Below, piece after piece: positions 1-8,674 of a stretch of DNA of 64,000 nucleotides. The position numbers were made by a program, and so were the translations under genes. Under the pieces are notes generated by a model. It made no database searches. It worked only from the letters and a program-made list of their open reading frames with translations, and was not told the origin of the DNA. Position 1 is the first letter of the stretch, and the number at the start of each line of letters is the position of its first letter. Origin of the DNA: Prorocentrum cordatum (Eukaryota > Sar > Dinophyceae > Prorocentrales > Prorocentraceae); contig CAUYUJ010004703.1 in NCBI GenBank assembly GCA_963575745.1, positions 141,501-205,500 of the forward strand, in the 5' to 3' direction.

Positions 1-2229
1 GCGAGAGGGAGCGTCACCAGGGTTGAGCTCTGATGGGATCCACCTGAACCTGAGCTGCATCCCAGAGGCGACTGAGATAGCGCAGATCTCCCGACAGATG
101 ACGTTGAGTGCAAAGTGTGCAGCTCTGCCCTTTTCACACGCGCAAGCCACCCCGAGGTTGTCACCCAGGATGAGGTGCCGATGTCCATGCAGCTGCGAGT
201 TGCGCGCAAGGCGCCGCACAGCCCAGCGCGCCCCCTCAGCCTCTAGGACGTGGATGGCCGCGGCCCGCCGCCAGCGACGGGCGGCCGCGACCGCCCAAGG
301 TTCTGCCAAGAGCCGCGCTGCCGGCACCTCCTCAATGTGGGTCAGGGTGCCCTCCGCGGTGACATCGGCCGCCGTGGCGTGCAGGAGCTGCTGTTCGACC
401 AGCGTGTCCCTGGGGGCATAATCGGCCGTCAGGACTCCTCTGAAGCGACTGCGCTCCGAAAGGCTGCCAACTCGCCGAACATCACTGATGGGCCACGGCT
501 GCTCCACCACGCCAAACCCCCATGGCGAGGCGTCTGTGGCGGTGACCCGTTCGCACCAGGGGCGGCTCAGCGAAACGGTCACGCAGGGAAGCAGCGCTCT
601 GAACCACGTGAGCTCTCGCCTCACCGACGACCAGAGAGGCTGCCGCTTGTCACGCGACCGCCTGCAAAACTCGTAGATCGCATGGAAGAGCGAGAGCATG
701 TGCCGCTGCAGCATGACAGCCGCGGTGATGTGGCCCATCAGCCTCTCGAGCTCGCGCCCCGTGACAAGACGTCCAGGTGCCAGCGCAAAATCGAGGCTGA
801 ACTTCAGCCGCCAAAACTTGCTGTGCGACAGGCGCCAGGTGGCCGAGGGCTTGTGCAGCACGAAGCCGAGAAGAGCGTGCATGTCCCCATCATCGCGGTC
901 AAAGGAAGCCTGAATCCCCCGCGCACCCAGAGCGGCCAGCATGCGCTCCACCTCCAGCGCGGGGTCGCCGCTGCCTGACGTGAAGACTGCGACGTTGTCG
1001 ATGTGCAGCATCTTGGCGGTGGCACACTGAGTCCCCGGCGCCGGCGTGGGCACCTTGTCAGCGATCCAGGGCGCATCCGGGCTGATGGTGCTCAGGACAT
1101 GGGCATGGGCCTCTTGAGTGAGGTGCACGGCCCACGACCAGCCCATGGGGACCACTCTGGCAACGAAGTGGATCATCTCCGAGGGGTCCGAAACCCCCAG
1201 CCGCTGGCGGGCTGCCGTATCCAAGAAGCGTGCTTGGACCGCTGGCAGACCGAAGAAGGCACGTGCCCACGATGGCAGCTCGTACTGGTAGAAGCAGCAC
1301 TCGACGTCACCAGAGGCCACAGCAATCCCTCCAGCAGCGTCGACCTCCAAGTTCGCCAGGGCCTCCCCGCTCGCGAGCAGCGTGTAGGGCGGGTCCTGGA
1401 AATGGGCATTAGACCTTCGGGTGTCGAAGATCAGCCGCAGCGACGAGTCCTTCTTTGGGACGAAAAAGATGCCAGCGCGCTCGATGATGCTGCCCTCGGC
1501 CGCAGGCACAATGATGCCCGCGGAGAGCAGCTCGGAGAGGCACTCGCCATACTGGTAGCCATGCCGCTGCAACACTGGGTCCATGGCGCAGACCCTGGGA
1601 GCCTCACCCAAAGCAAAATTGCGAGCCTCTGGCTCTCGTAACATCTGCGACGAGTCACACAAGAGAGACTGCAGGTGCGGCGGCAGGACGTCAGCAAGCC
1701 GTACCCGTCCCGCCGCAGCCCGCGGGAGCGCCATGGCCCCCTTCCTGTAGGTTGTCGAAGCACCTTCGGCCATGCCGTCTGCATAGCCGTTCCGCGAAGC
1801 CTGGAGCGTCTGCCACGCCCCCAGGGGAGTCAGGTCGGATGGCGGCGGCTCCACACTGCCGTAGAGCTGTGCGAGGCGCCGCACGGCGGCGACCTGGCAG
1901 GCCGCAGGGGCCCCCGCGGGGGCATCCACCCCGCGGCCACCGAGGTCGTTCAGCGCGGCGATGCCCTCGCGCAGCCAGACCTCCTGATGCCGGCGCTGCC
2001 GCCCGCGCCGACCGCCGCCGTGCGGCAGAAGGCGGGCCGCCGCTCCGTGCAGCAGCTCGTCGAGCGTCACGCCCAGCGGGAGGGGCAGGACGTCGCGCGC
2101 GATGCCAGTGTCCGAGACTCCTTGCGCCGAGGCCGCCATCACCATCGCAGTGGCGGCCCTCCCCTGTGAAAGCGCCCGCTGCCCGGGGGGCTGCAGCGGC
2201 CGCGCACAAGCCGAACAACAGGCGGCGGG
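1..2229 (-). CDS. Reverse transcriptase-RNase H region, C-terminus outside the window
   Basis: The frame is open for 743 codons from just after the TAG at 2230-2232 to base 1. RT signatures in order are FVPKKDSSLRLIFD (about 1470-1420), the motif-A-like SGDVECCFYQYELP (about 1315-1270), VPMGWSWAVH (about 1155-1125) and the active-site HIDNVAVF (1005-980), where the usual second Asp of the YxDD box is Asn. RNase H follows with TDASPWGFG (about 535-510), LGDNLGVA (about 105-85) and WIPSELNPGD at the edge. The product should copy element RNA into cDNA and degrade the template. The sequence style fits the DIRS/Ngaro-type RT branch, but without the downstream recombinase that is inference. The frame is shared with the upstream gag-like gene, so expression could be by TAG read-through, or from an internal ATG such as that near 2126. 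Confidence 0.85.
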
Positions 2230-3711
2230 CTAGGCCCGCCCGCGGCCGCGGCCACCGCGGCCTCGGCCGCCAGGGCCGCCGCCGCCTGCGCCGCCGCCGC
2301 CACCACCTTGATCGCCACCTCCTGGTGCGGCGTCGGCGCCGCTGCTGCCCACGCCGCGGGCCATGCGGCGCTCCTCTCTGCCCTTGCGCCTCTCCTTGAG
2401 GATGGCGCTCTCCTCCTGCATCTTCTCTGCCACGTGCTTCTCCAAGGATGGCGCCACGAGAGCATGGCCCTTGGAGCGGGAGCCGCCGAAGAAGATCCTG
2501 CGCTCGTCCAGCCAGCCGTCCGAGTCTGCCGTGGCCCCCGCCGTGCCTGAGACCTCGACCTGGCGCAGGGCCTCGGAGTACACCTCCTCCCACAGCTGAA
2601 ATCGCCTGGCTGCCAGCTCGAACGCCTCGCAGCCGGGGAGGTTGAGCTGGTCGGCCGTGGAGGCCGTCTCGATCAGCTCGCACAGGAACAAATGCTCGTC
2701 GACCCCGAGGTCGGCCGCCGCCAGCCCCAGGATCTGACGCCACCAGTAGTGCCGCTGGACGGGCCCGCTACCCTGCTCCAGATGTGCCTGAAGCAGCCAG
2801 CCGATGGTAGCGGGCCCCTGCACGCGCCACTCCTGAGTGCTGAGCACCTCGCGCTGCTCGGCCACCACCTCCGCGAAGGCGCGCCGCCGCTGGCCCGCAC
2901 CGCTCCTCCGGTACATCAGGATGCGCTCGTCCAGGACTTCATCCCGCGCGTCCCGTGGAGAGAGCGGCGCCTCCTCGGAGAGGGCCCCCACTCGTCCCAG
3001 CGCGATGACCCCCTCCGGGAACGAGGCCATGGCGCGATCGTCCAGGGCGTAGACGGAGGCGAACGTCACGTCCACTGGCGAACCCCGCCTGAAGCCCAGC
3101 CGCGACTCCAGGGCGACCCAGCCGTCGTCCAGCTGCACTGGCGGCAGGGGCCCACCGCCGGCGCCCGCGCGAGGCGGGGGGGCGTGGCTCGGCGGTGGCC
3201 GCGGCGGCTCCGAAGCGCCAGCCGCCGGGCCGACCTCGGAACCACGCGGCGTGTCCGTGCCACCGTCCGCCATCACCGGGAGTACGTGCTGCTTCCCACG
3301 GAGCCGGCGGACCACCCCGGGCGCCACCGCCACTGAGTCGCGGCCGGCCTCGCGGCGCTCGGACTCCGCCAGCTGCGCCCCCTCGTTCAGGAGGGCGGCC
3401 AGAGCCTGCTCGTCCAGGTCGAAGCGGTACAGCATCTTCTTGCGCAGCTGAGGCGGGGCTCCCCCTCGTGGGCCAGCTCGGTGGATCTCCGCGTGATCCT
3501 CGTCGGCGAAGTCTTCCACGTACACGTCGGCGTCAGGCGTCGCCACCACCCACCGTGAGCCGTCCACGTGGCCGCGCAGAAGCCTCTCGTGGAACAGACG
3601 GCCCTCCAGGCTGTACAGACAGTATAGCTTGTCCCCCAGGCGGACCGTCTTCAGCAGGTCGGGAAGCCCTCGCGGAACCATGGCCATGGAGCCTGCCAAC
3701 GAGGAAGCCAA
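2230..3711 (-). CDS. Gag-like protein with RGG tail, retroelement 1
   Basis: This 493-aa protein lies directly upstream of, and in frame with, the RT-RNase H region. The N-terminal part is a globular region beginning near VRLGDKLYCLYSLEGRLFHE. The middle is rich in Pro, Ala and Gly. A conserved-looking helical stretch near residues 330-420 includes GWLLQAHLEQ and FQLWEEVYSEALRQ. The C-terminus is basic (KERRKGREERR) and ends in a Gly/Arg RGG tract just before the TAG, as expected of an RNA-binding nucleocapsid-like tail. Function as the RNP or capsid protein of the element is inferred from position and the RGG tail. The decayed copy at 55.8-56.3 kb has the matching motif AREARKERDERRQ. The start at 3711 is the first Met of the frame. 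Confidence 0.65.
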   Translation of the reverse strand: MASSLAGSMAMVPRGLPDLLKTVRLGDKLYCLYSLEGRLFHERLLRGHVDGSRWVVATPDADVYVEDFADEDHAEIHRAGPRGGAPPQLRKKMLYRFDLDEQALAALLNEGAQLAESERREAGRDSVAVAPGVVRRLRGKQHVLPVMADGGTDTPRGSEVGPAAGASEPPRPPPSHAPPPRAGAGGGPLPPVQLDDGWVALESRLGFRRGSPVDVTFASVYALDDRAMASFPEGVIALGRVGALSEEAPLSPRDARDEVLDERILMYRRSGAGQRRRAFAEVVAEQREVLSTQEWRVQGPATIGWLLQAHLEQGSGPVQRHYWWRQILGLAAADLGVDEHLFLCELIETASTADQLNLPGCEAFELAARRFQLWEEVYSEALRQVEVSGTAGATADSDGWLDERRIFFGGSRSKGHALVAPSLEKHVAEKMQEESAILKERRKGREERRMARGVGSSGADAAPGGGDQGGGGGGAGGGGPGGRGRGGRGRGRA

Positions 3712-3982
3712 TGATGATCGCGGCGCACACAGCTAGGCACAAGACTGAGGCGACCTCCCAGAAGCTCGAGGGGCACTCCAACGGGGCGCTCCGAAGCTGC
3801 TCAGGGCAACACTTGTCTAGCTGGCGCTGCAGGACCTGCAGCAGCTCTCTGTCGTGCTCTCCTGTGAAGGTGCACGTGCAGTGGCAATCCCTGCGGAGAG
3901 ATGTCCGGAGGTTGGCGGCGCACAGGCCAGTCGCAGCCCAATCGCGGACTACTGGGGCGAGTCCGTACGCGAGCCCTGCCAT
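3533..3982 (-). CDS. Small single-membrane-span protein at the 5' end of retroelement 1
   Basis: This frame of up to 149 aa begins MAGLAYGLAP, then has a Cys-rich stretch (CHCTCTFTGEHD) and a hydrophilic helix (ELLQVLQRQLDKCCPEQL). One strong hydrophobic segment follows, VASVLCLAVCAAIIIGFLVG, at about residues 78-97. The last 60 residues are Pro/Gly/Arg-rich and overlap the start of the gag-like gene in another frame, so the true C-terminus may be shorter in effect. Its placement just upstream of gag suggests a membrane-anchored accessory or leader protein. No function is established from the sequence. Confidence 0.45.
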   Translation of the reverse strand: MAGLAYGLAPVVRDWAATGLCAANLRTSLRRDCHCTCTFTGEHDRELLQVLQRQLDKCCPEQLRSAPLECPSSFWEVASVLCLAVCAAIIIGFLVGRLHGHGSARASRPAEDGPPGGQAILSVQPGGPSVPREASARPRGRLTVGGGDA

Positions 3983-4076
3983 AACAAGCGAAGCTCTGAG
4001 CAGAAGCGATGGCTACAGAGCGAGTGAAGCGGACGTATGCAATGAACAATACCGTGCGCTGCTAGGGCCGTTTTGG

Positions 4077-4700
4077 GTGCATTTTGTGCCGTCTTGAAAG
4101 CATCCTGGGGTCATGTCAGACGTCTTGGAGGCCATCTTGGCCGTCGTGGAAGCTTGTCGGGGCCTTCTGGGGGCCGTGTTGGGAGCCTCTTGGGCCGTCA
4201 TGGAGGCCTCGTGGGCGATCTTGGGGCGATATTGGGACCTGTTGGGCTGTCTTGAACCGTCGGAATGCAACAACAATGGTAATATGTTTGTTTTATAAGC
4301 AAAAACATTGTGTTTGAACTATCCGGGTCCTCCTGGGGCCAGTCTTGGGCCATCCCGGAAGCATCTTAGGCCGTCTTGGGTGCATCTTGGGTCGCTATGG
4401 AGGCATACTGGGGCAATATTCGCCGTCTTGGAATTCATGTCGGCCGTCTGGAAGGCCTCTTGGGGGCCTCTTGGGCCGTCGTGGGCCATCCTGGAGCCAC
4501 CTTAGGCCATCTTGGGTGCATCGCGGGCCGTCTTGGAGGCATCCTGGGGCAATGGTGACCGTTTTGGAAGCCATATTGGCCGTCTGGAAGGCCTCTTGGG
4601 GCCGTCGTGGGGGCCTCTTGGGCTGTCATGGGGCCATCTTGGAGGCCCCGTGGGCAATCCTGAAGCGATCTTTGGGGCCTTTTTGGGCCGTGTGCGTAAG
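4077..4700. repeat. Degenerate minisatellite of GGCCGTCTTGGAGGC-like units (family R8)
   Basis: Units of roughly 15-30 bp built from GGCCGTCTTGG, AGGCATCCTGGG and GGCCTCTTGGG recur throughout, all in one orientation. They create spurious open frames rich in Gly, Ala, Ser and Trp. The same family occurs reverse-complemented or direct near 16.44-16.70, 28.76-29.37, 43.9-44.3, 44.6-44.95 and 48.44-48.55 kb. Confidence 0.8.
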
Positions 4701-5640
4701 ATTCTGCCCCATCGTTCATCCTAGATATGAAATCGCACCGTCCCAGGGGGGGCCGTGCCCGCCCCGCCCCGCCATCCCCTGCCAAAAAACGATATGCACT
4801 CGCACTCGCTTATCAGTAATTATCAAGCTTCAAAACAACATCTCTTGCGCAAAAAGAACTGACGTGCGCGCGCGTCGTCGCGCGCGCATGCCGAAATCCT
4901 GCGAAAGCGTTTCTCAAGTTCCGTAGAAATTTCAAAACCGAATGTCAAACAACAAATCGCAACATCAACTTTCAAAAAAGGATGCGCGCGCTCTCTTGCA
5001 TCTTAATATAAACGCATGTTATTGTGTTGTGTTGCTTGTCTCCGTGTGCACATACATTGCTACCAAACCGGTTTCGCGCGCACATGTCAAATCGTTCAAA
5101 AGTCTGTGTGCGCGTGCCGTCGCGAGAATCGCCTGGAAAATTATAGAATACACTCGCGCGCGTTGTCCCGCGCACGTGCCAAAATCCGTCCGTGCGGGCC
5201 ACTTTCGCGCAAGTCCAACTATCTCCAAAATCTTCATCACCGACGCAGGGGCGCCGTCGCCGTCGCCAGCGCGATCGGCACTTTGCGCCGTCGATGGCCG
5301 CGCCCCCGTCGTCGTTGTCAACATTGTCACCAGCATCGCTATTCCATCATCGCGTCTACCGTTGTCGACGTTACCATGATACCGCGCCCGCCAAAGTCGC
5401 CGATTCGCAGTGAAGTGCCTGCTGGGATGTGCCCAGCGGTCAGCGCCAACGCGGACGCGTCATTCGCGCCAAAATAGCTGGCCGCTGCGCGCGCGCTTGG
5501 GTTGGCGCGGCCGCTGAGATGCAGCAGCCAACGCCAAGCACGCATCGCAATCGCCACCGCGTGGATTTTGCGCGCCAGCTTGCGGGTGGGTGGGCGAGAT
5601 TCATTGCAAGAGCGCGGAATGTGTCAACCCGTTTGTTGCT
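4701..5640. other. No gene recognised; mixed AT-rich and CpG-alternating DNA
   Basis: The stretch contains runs of alternating GC (for example 4862-4890 and 5155-5180) and short AT-rich segments. Frames are interrupted and none resembles a known protein. Confidence 0.5.
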
Positions 5641-5775
5641 ATCAATTGCGCAACATTGGCTGCAACATACGCATTGCAAGACATACGTTGCGCAACGTAC
5701 ATTGCATACTGCACACCACAGTTTGCGCACATCAGATTGCGCAACATTTGCTGCGCACAAGATAGCGCACATGCA
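5641..5775. repeat. Degenerate repeats of TTGCGCAACAT
   Basis: The palindromic-style motif TTGCGCAAC, or close variants, recurs at about 5646, 5689 and 5737 with TTGCAA and TGCGCAC variants between. It covers the outer part of the left inverted end of the candidate mobile unit, and one copy is matched near 13492-13509. Confidence 0.6.
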
Positions 5776-5803
5776 TATATATGTATATGTATAAATATAT
5801 GCT

Positions 5804-5838
<35 letters not shown>

Positions 5839-5858
5839 CCGCCCCCCAGCACCCCCAA
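5683..5858 (+). repeat. Left inverted end of the candidate mobile unit
   Basis: It holds the palindrome ATACGTTGCGCAACGTAC, an AT-rich stretch ending in ATATATGC, a C-tract of 32 bases (5806-5837) and CAGCACCCCCAA (5847-5858). The order mirrors 13409-13509. Confidence 0.5.
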
Positions 5859-5879
5859 GCGACGGGCCGGGGAGGGGGG

Positions 5880-6165
5880 GTGCGTCCTCCTCATCTTCGT
5901 CGTCCTTCTCATCTTCCTCCTCTCCTCATCCTTATCTCCTTATCTCCTTATCTTATCTCTCCTCCTCCTCCTGCCCCTCCTCTGCTTCTCTCGCGGGGTG
6001 CAAGTCGCGCTGCATCTCCATCCGTCTCAACCCAATTGTCGAGACTGTAAGGTGGAGGGCATTTCGCCCCGCTTGGAGAGGAAGAGGTGGAGGAAGGAGG
6101 ACAATGAGAGGAGGGGGAGGAGGAGGAGGAAGAGGAGGAGGAGGAGGAGGAAGAGGACGGGGCGA
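5880..6165. repeat. CT-rich tract followed by GA-rich tract
   Basis: From 5880 to 6000 the plus strand is nearly all C and T (TCCTC and TTATC units). From about 6075 to 6165 it is GGAGGA-rich. Between lies a short mixed sequence. No gene is seen. Confidence 0.75.
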
Positions 6166-6167
6166 GG

Positions 6168-7007
6168 ATGAGCATGTGGAGGAGGAAGGGAAATGATTTT
6201 GCAACGTGTCGTAAAACGCTATATCTAGTGGCGTTGTTGCTCAAACCGCCCAGCACGGGGAGACCTAGGAAAAAGCATGGGGCGCTGAAGAGCAAGACGC
6301 GCAAAGGGAACAACAAGGCGCGGAACAAACAGCGCAAGCGCGCGCGGTTGGACGCCAAGCGGAAGGAGCTCTTCCCCGACTTCTACGGGGTCTACGAGAC
6401 AGAGCTGAAGGTGAAAGCTCTTTGGCGCCAGAAGGCCGCCGTGCCCAAACACCCCCCCGCACGCAGGACACCGAGAAGCGGACCCCTCAAACCCACACAA
6501 AGGGGAACACATATCAACAGATGTTCCGCGCACTCCGCACAGGCGCGCGACTGGGGCCCTCAAGAACAAGGGCCTCGCCAGCGCCAACAAGGCCTTGCTA
6601 AAGGCCGAGGCGGCCAAGCACATGGAGCTCATGCAGAAACAGAAGGCCAGCGGGGGACTGAGAGACCAGCCGCACGAACCCTCCCACCTTGTAGTTTTGG
6701 TTCGGCGAGTAGTGCTGCTTTGCGGCGCCTCTCGCCGCAACCGAAACTGAACGCAGGTGTTTGGGCGCGCTGTTGGTCTTCCAGCGTTCGCCGGGAGCTA
6801 GAACTGGAGCGCGGTGGCCGCGCCCACGAGAGGTTCATGAACTGCCTTGACGCGCAGCACGAAAGAAAGCTGAACAGAGACCTCAAGAAGGAGAACCAAG
6901 AACTCCTGCGACAGAAGCGGGTGGCGGAGGCCGAGCTGGCGAAAACCGAGAAGGAGAAGAAGAAGCAGGCCAGGGGGACAACAAAACAAACTACCCCTCT
7001 CGCTTAG
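6168..7007 (+). pseudogene. Broken Lys/Arg-rich coiled-coil gene
   Basis: The uninterrupted frame gives 279 aa, but coding-like sequence switches frame inside it. The first frame reads a basic N-terminus (RPRKKHGALKSKTRKGN, then ELFPDFYGVYETELKVKALW). Near 6470-6555 the sensible reading is one base off, DTEKRTPQTHTKGNTYQQMF. At 6556-6660 it is in the remaining frame, GALKNKGLASANKALLKAEA. From about 6790 the original frame resumes with a charged coiled coil (KLNRDLKKENQELLRQKR). At least two small indels, one near a C-run at 6452, best explain this; short introns are the alternative. A DNA- or RNA-binding role is only suggested by charge. It is the first gene inside the candidate mobile unit. 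Confidence 0.5.
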
Positions 7008-7601
7008 CTGGGGGTTCGGGGGCAAGGGGCTGCGCTGTCTGCCCGCGCGCCCAGGTCGACCGGCTCTTCCGCCAGCTGCGCTGGTGGAGGACGCACTGCC
7101 TCCACCTGAACCCGCGCGAGCCCCCGCTGCCCGACTGGCACTGGGGCTAGCGGGCGAGCGCCTGCCAGGCGGAGAAAGGAAGAGCGCCGCGGACGGGCGA
7201 GAGAGCGGGGCGGGGTCGGGGGGCAGGAGCGAGGCAGAGGAATAGAGATGAGGATTTTTATTTGCGGGCTCAAGGGAGGAAAAACAGGGGAACCCAAAAA
7301 ATGGGTTCCCACCTCCGCCAAAAAAAACACTATTCAGTTGAACGTGATTTATTACGCAGCCCGAACTCAGTAAAGGAAACAATCATATAGCAAATCATGC
7401 CGCTTCATGGTTGGAACGAAAGCAATGCAGGTGTGATCCTGGCGTTGATGCTGTTGGTGCTGTTGCTGGTGGTGGTGCTGTTGTTGGTGCTTGTGGCGCT
7501 GATGGCGTTGCTGCTGTCATTTGAAACAACGCACAGTTCGATGCCATTTACGCAGCCGTCTGTGCTCAAACGCAGGTGCGAAACCATTCCCCGCCTCCAG
7601 C
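7008..7601. other. No gene; GTTGCT/GGTGCT-type repeat at 7440-7520
   Basis: The sequence between the coiled-coil pseudogene and the next gene is non-coding as far as I can tell. A degenerate run of GTTGGTG/CTGTTG units occupies 7440-7520 and produces an artificial Leu/Val-rich frame. Confidence 0.5.
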
Positions 7602-8455
7602 ATGGCGCACGAGTTTGCGTTCATCGGCAACCCCGCCTACGGCGGCGGCGTGCCGCCAGCCGCGGCCTGGCGCAATGTCGGGCCCAACCAGTCATTGCGT
7701 CTGGCAGCTGGCGAGGGCGGGAAAGGGAGGAAGGGCGGGTGAAGAAAAAAAGTTATTTCGGCCCTGCGCCCAGGACCGCTTCACCGTGTGCGTCTGGCCC
7801 CACCGCTTCGAGTACAGCAAGACTCTCGTGCAGTTCGTCGCGGACGGGCTGTCTTTCCACCAGTGGACTACGTCGGACCCAGCCATGGGCCCGATCATTG
7901 TCCGCCCGTACATGTGCTTGGAGGTTCACGCGACGCTCATCGCCCGCAACGACCAGGCGCCTGCCCTGGCTCGATCAGTCCACGACGTCTGGTGTGGCGC
8001 CGCCGATCGCTCCGATTGCCAGCGCCGATGCGAGCGATCATTTCGACGTGACCGAGCCGATCGATCCGACTTCGAGTTGCGATTTCTGTGACCCTGCCGA
8101 TCACGATCTGCGGTCGAGCCGATCAATCCGAATCCGAGCTGCGATTTCACTGATTTGGCCGATGCGATCACCCTCTGCGGTTGCATCCAAGGCTCGCACG
8201 TGCTGCGTTCGTCTGACGTCTCCCTACGTCGTTGGATGGGCGGTCGACAGGGAGGTGGACTGGTCGACTACATGGAGTTGGATGGAATGGCGCATCCAGG
8301 CCGAGCTGGGCCTGCCGCCTCACCGCACCCTAGTGTTCGATGCGGAGGGCGACCAGCCTTCGCACCGCCAGCGCGTGGGCTCCTCGCTCGGGTGCCGCGC
8401 CGTGCGCCGCCGCTTCGGCCGAGGCGCGGGCCCGGAGCGCGGCCCTCGGCGCTAG
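7602..8455 (+). CDS. Unrecognised multi-exon gene
   Basis: Coding-like pieces lie in different frames with intron-like spacers. Piece 1 (7602-7706) starts MAHEFAFIGNPAYGGGVP. A possible GC-AG intron at 7707-7773 keeps phase and joins it to piece 2 (7774 to about 7955), DRFTVCVWPHRFEYSKTLVQ followed by GLSFHQWTTSDPAMGP. A spacer of degenerate GATCG repeats runs from about 7960 to 8270. Piece 3 (about 8287-8455) begins MEWRIQAELGLPPHRTLV and ends in an Arg-rich tail at a TAG. I do not recognise the protein, and exon joints are tentative. It lies between the coiled-coil pseudogene and the transposase, in the same direction. Confidence 0.35.
7960..8270. repeat. Degenerate GATCG/GATCCGA repeat cluster
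   Basis: Short units such as CCGATCGCTCCGAT, CCGATCGATCCGA and CCGATCACGATC recur. A similar GATCGG-rich stretch occurs at 52130-52310. It is probably an intron or spacer inside the unrecognised gene. Confidence 0.55.
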
Positions 8456-8598
8456 CGAGGGAAGCCATTGGTTGTGATCTATGAACTTGAGTTGTGCGCA
8501 TTCTCGACCGCCGACGGAAACGCGAGCCGCAGGCAGCGGCGCGTTTGGCCCTTACCCCGCTCGCGCCCCGCCCCGCTTCCGCTTCAGATGGCAGAATG

Positions 8599-8620
8599 CC
8601 GTAGCTTGTTCTGGCTCAAG
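8599..8620 (+). other. Relic of the dinoflagellate spliced leader
   Basis: The bases CCGTAGC, then a short variable middle, then CTGGCTCAAG match the 22-nt dinoflagellate spliced leader (CCGTAGCC, ATTTT, GGCTCAAG) apart from a few changes and one extra base in the middle. It sits 55 bp upstream of the likely start of the transposase gene and in the same orientation. Spliced-leader relics upstream of genes are the known mark of mRNAs that were reverse-transcribed and reinserted. Confidence 0.65.
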
Positions 8621-8674
8621 TGATCTTCGCCACCGCCGCCTGCGCCGCCTGGCGGGACTGCCGCTGCGGGCTGC

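Larger units (their letters stand above)
1..4080 (-). mobile_element. Dinoflagellate retroelement 1 (DIRS-like RT group), cut by the window edge
   Basis: Three minus-strand reading frames lie head to tail: a small membrane protein (3533-3982), a gag-like RGG protein (2230-3711) and an RT-RNase H region (1-2229). All look intact except for one in-frame TAG between the last two, so this copy is probably fairly young. The right boundary is set loosely at 4080, where a minisatellite array begins. The left part, which in DIRS-type elements would hold a tyrosine recombinase, lies outside the window. A decayed relative with the same domain order lies at 53.7-57.4 kb. Confidence 0.8.

Noticed and set aside
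4073-4926. Several overlapping Gly/Trp/Ser-rich frames
   Set aside because: They track the GGCCGTCTTGG minisatellite units and appear equally in all three frames.
7240-7275. Second possible spliced-leader relic ending GGGCTCAAGG
   Set aside because: Only the last nine bases match; the upstream half does not.
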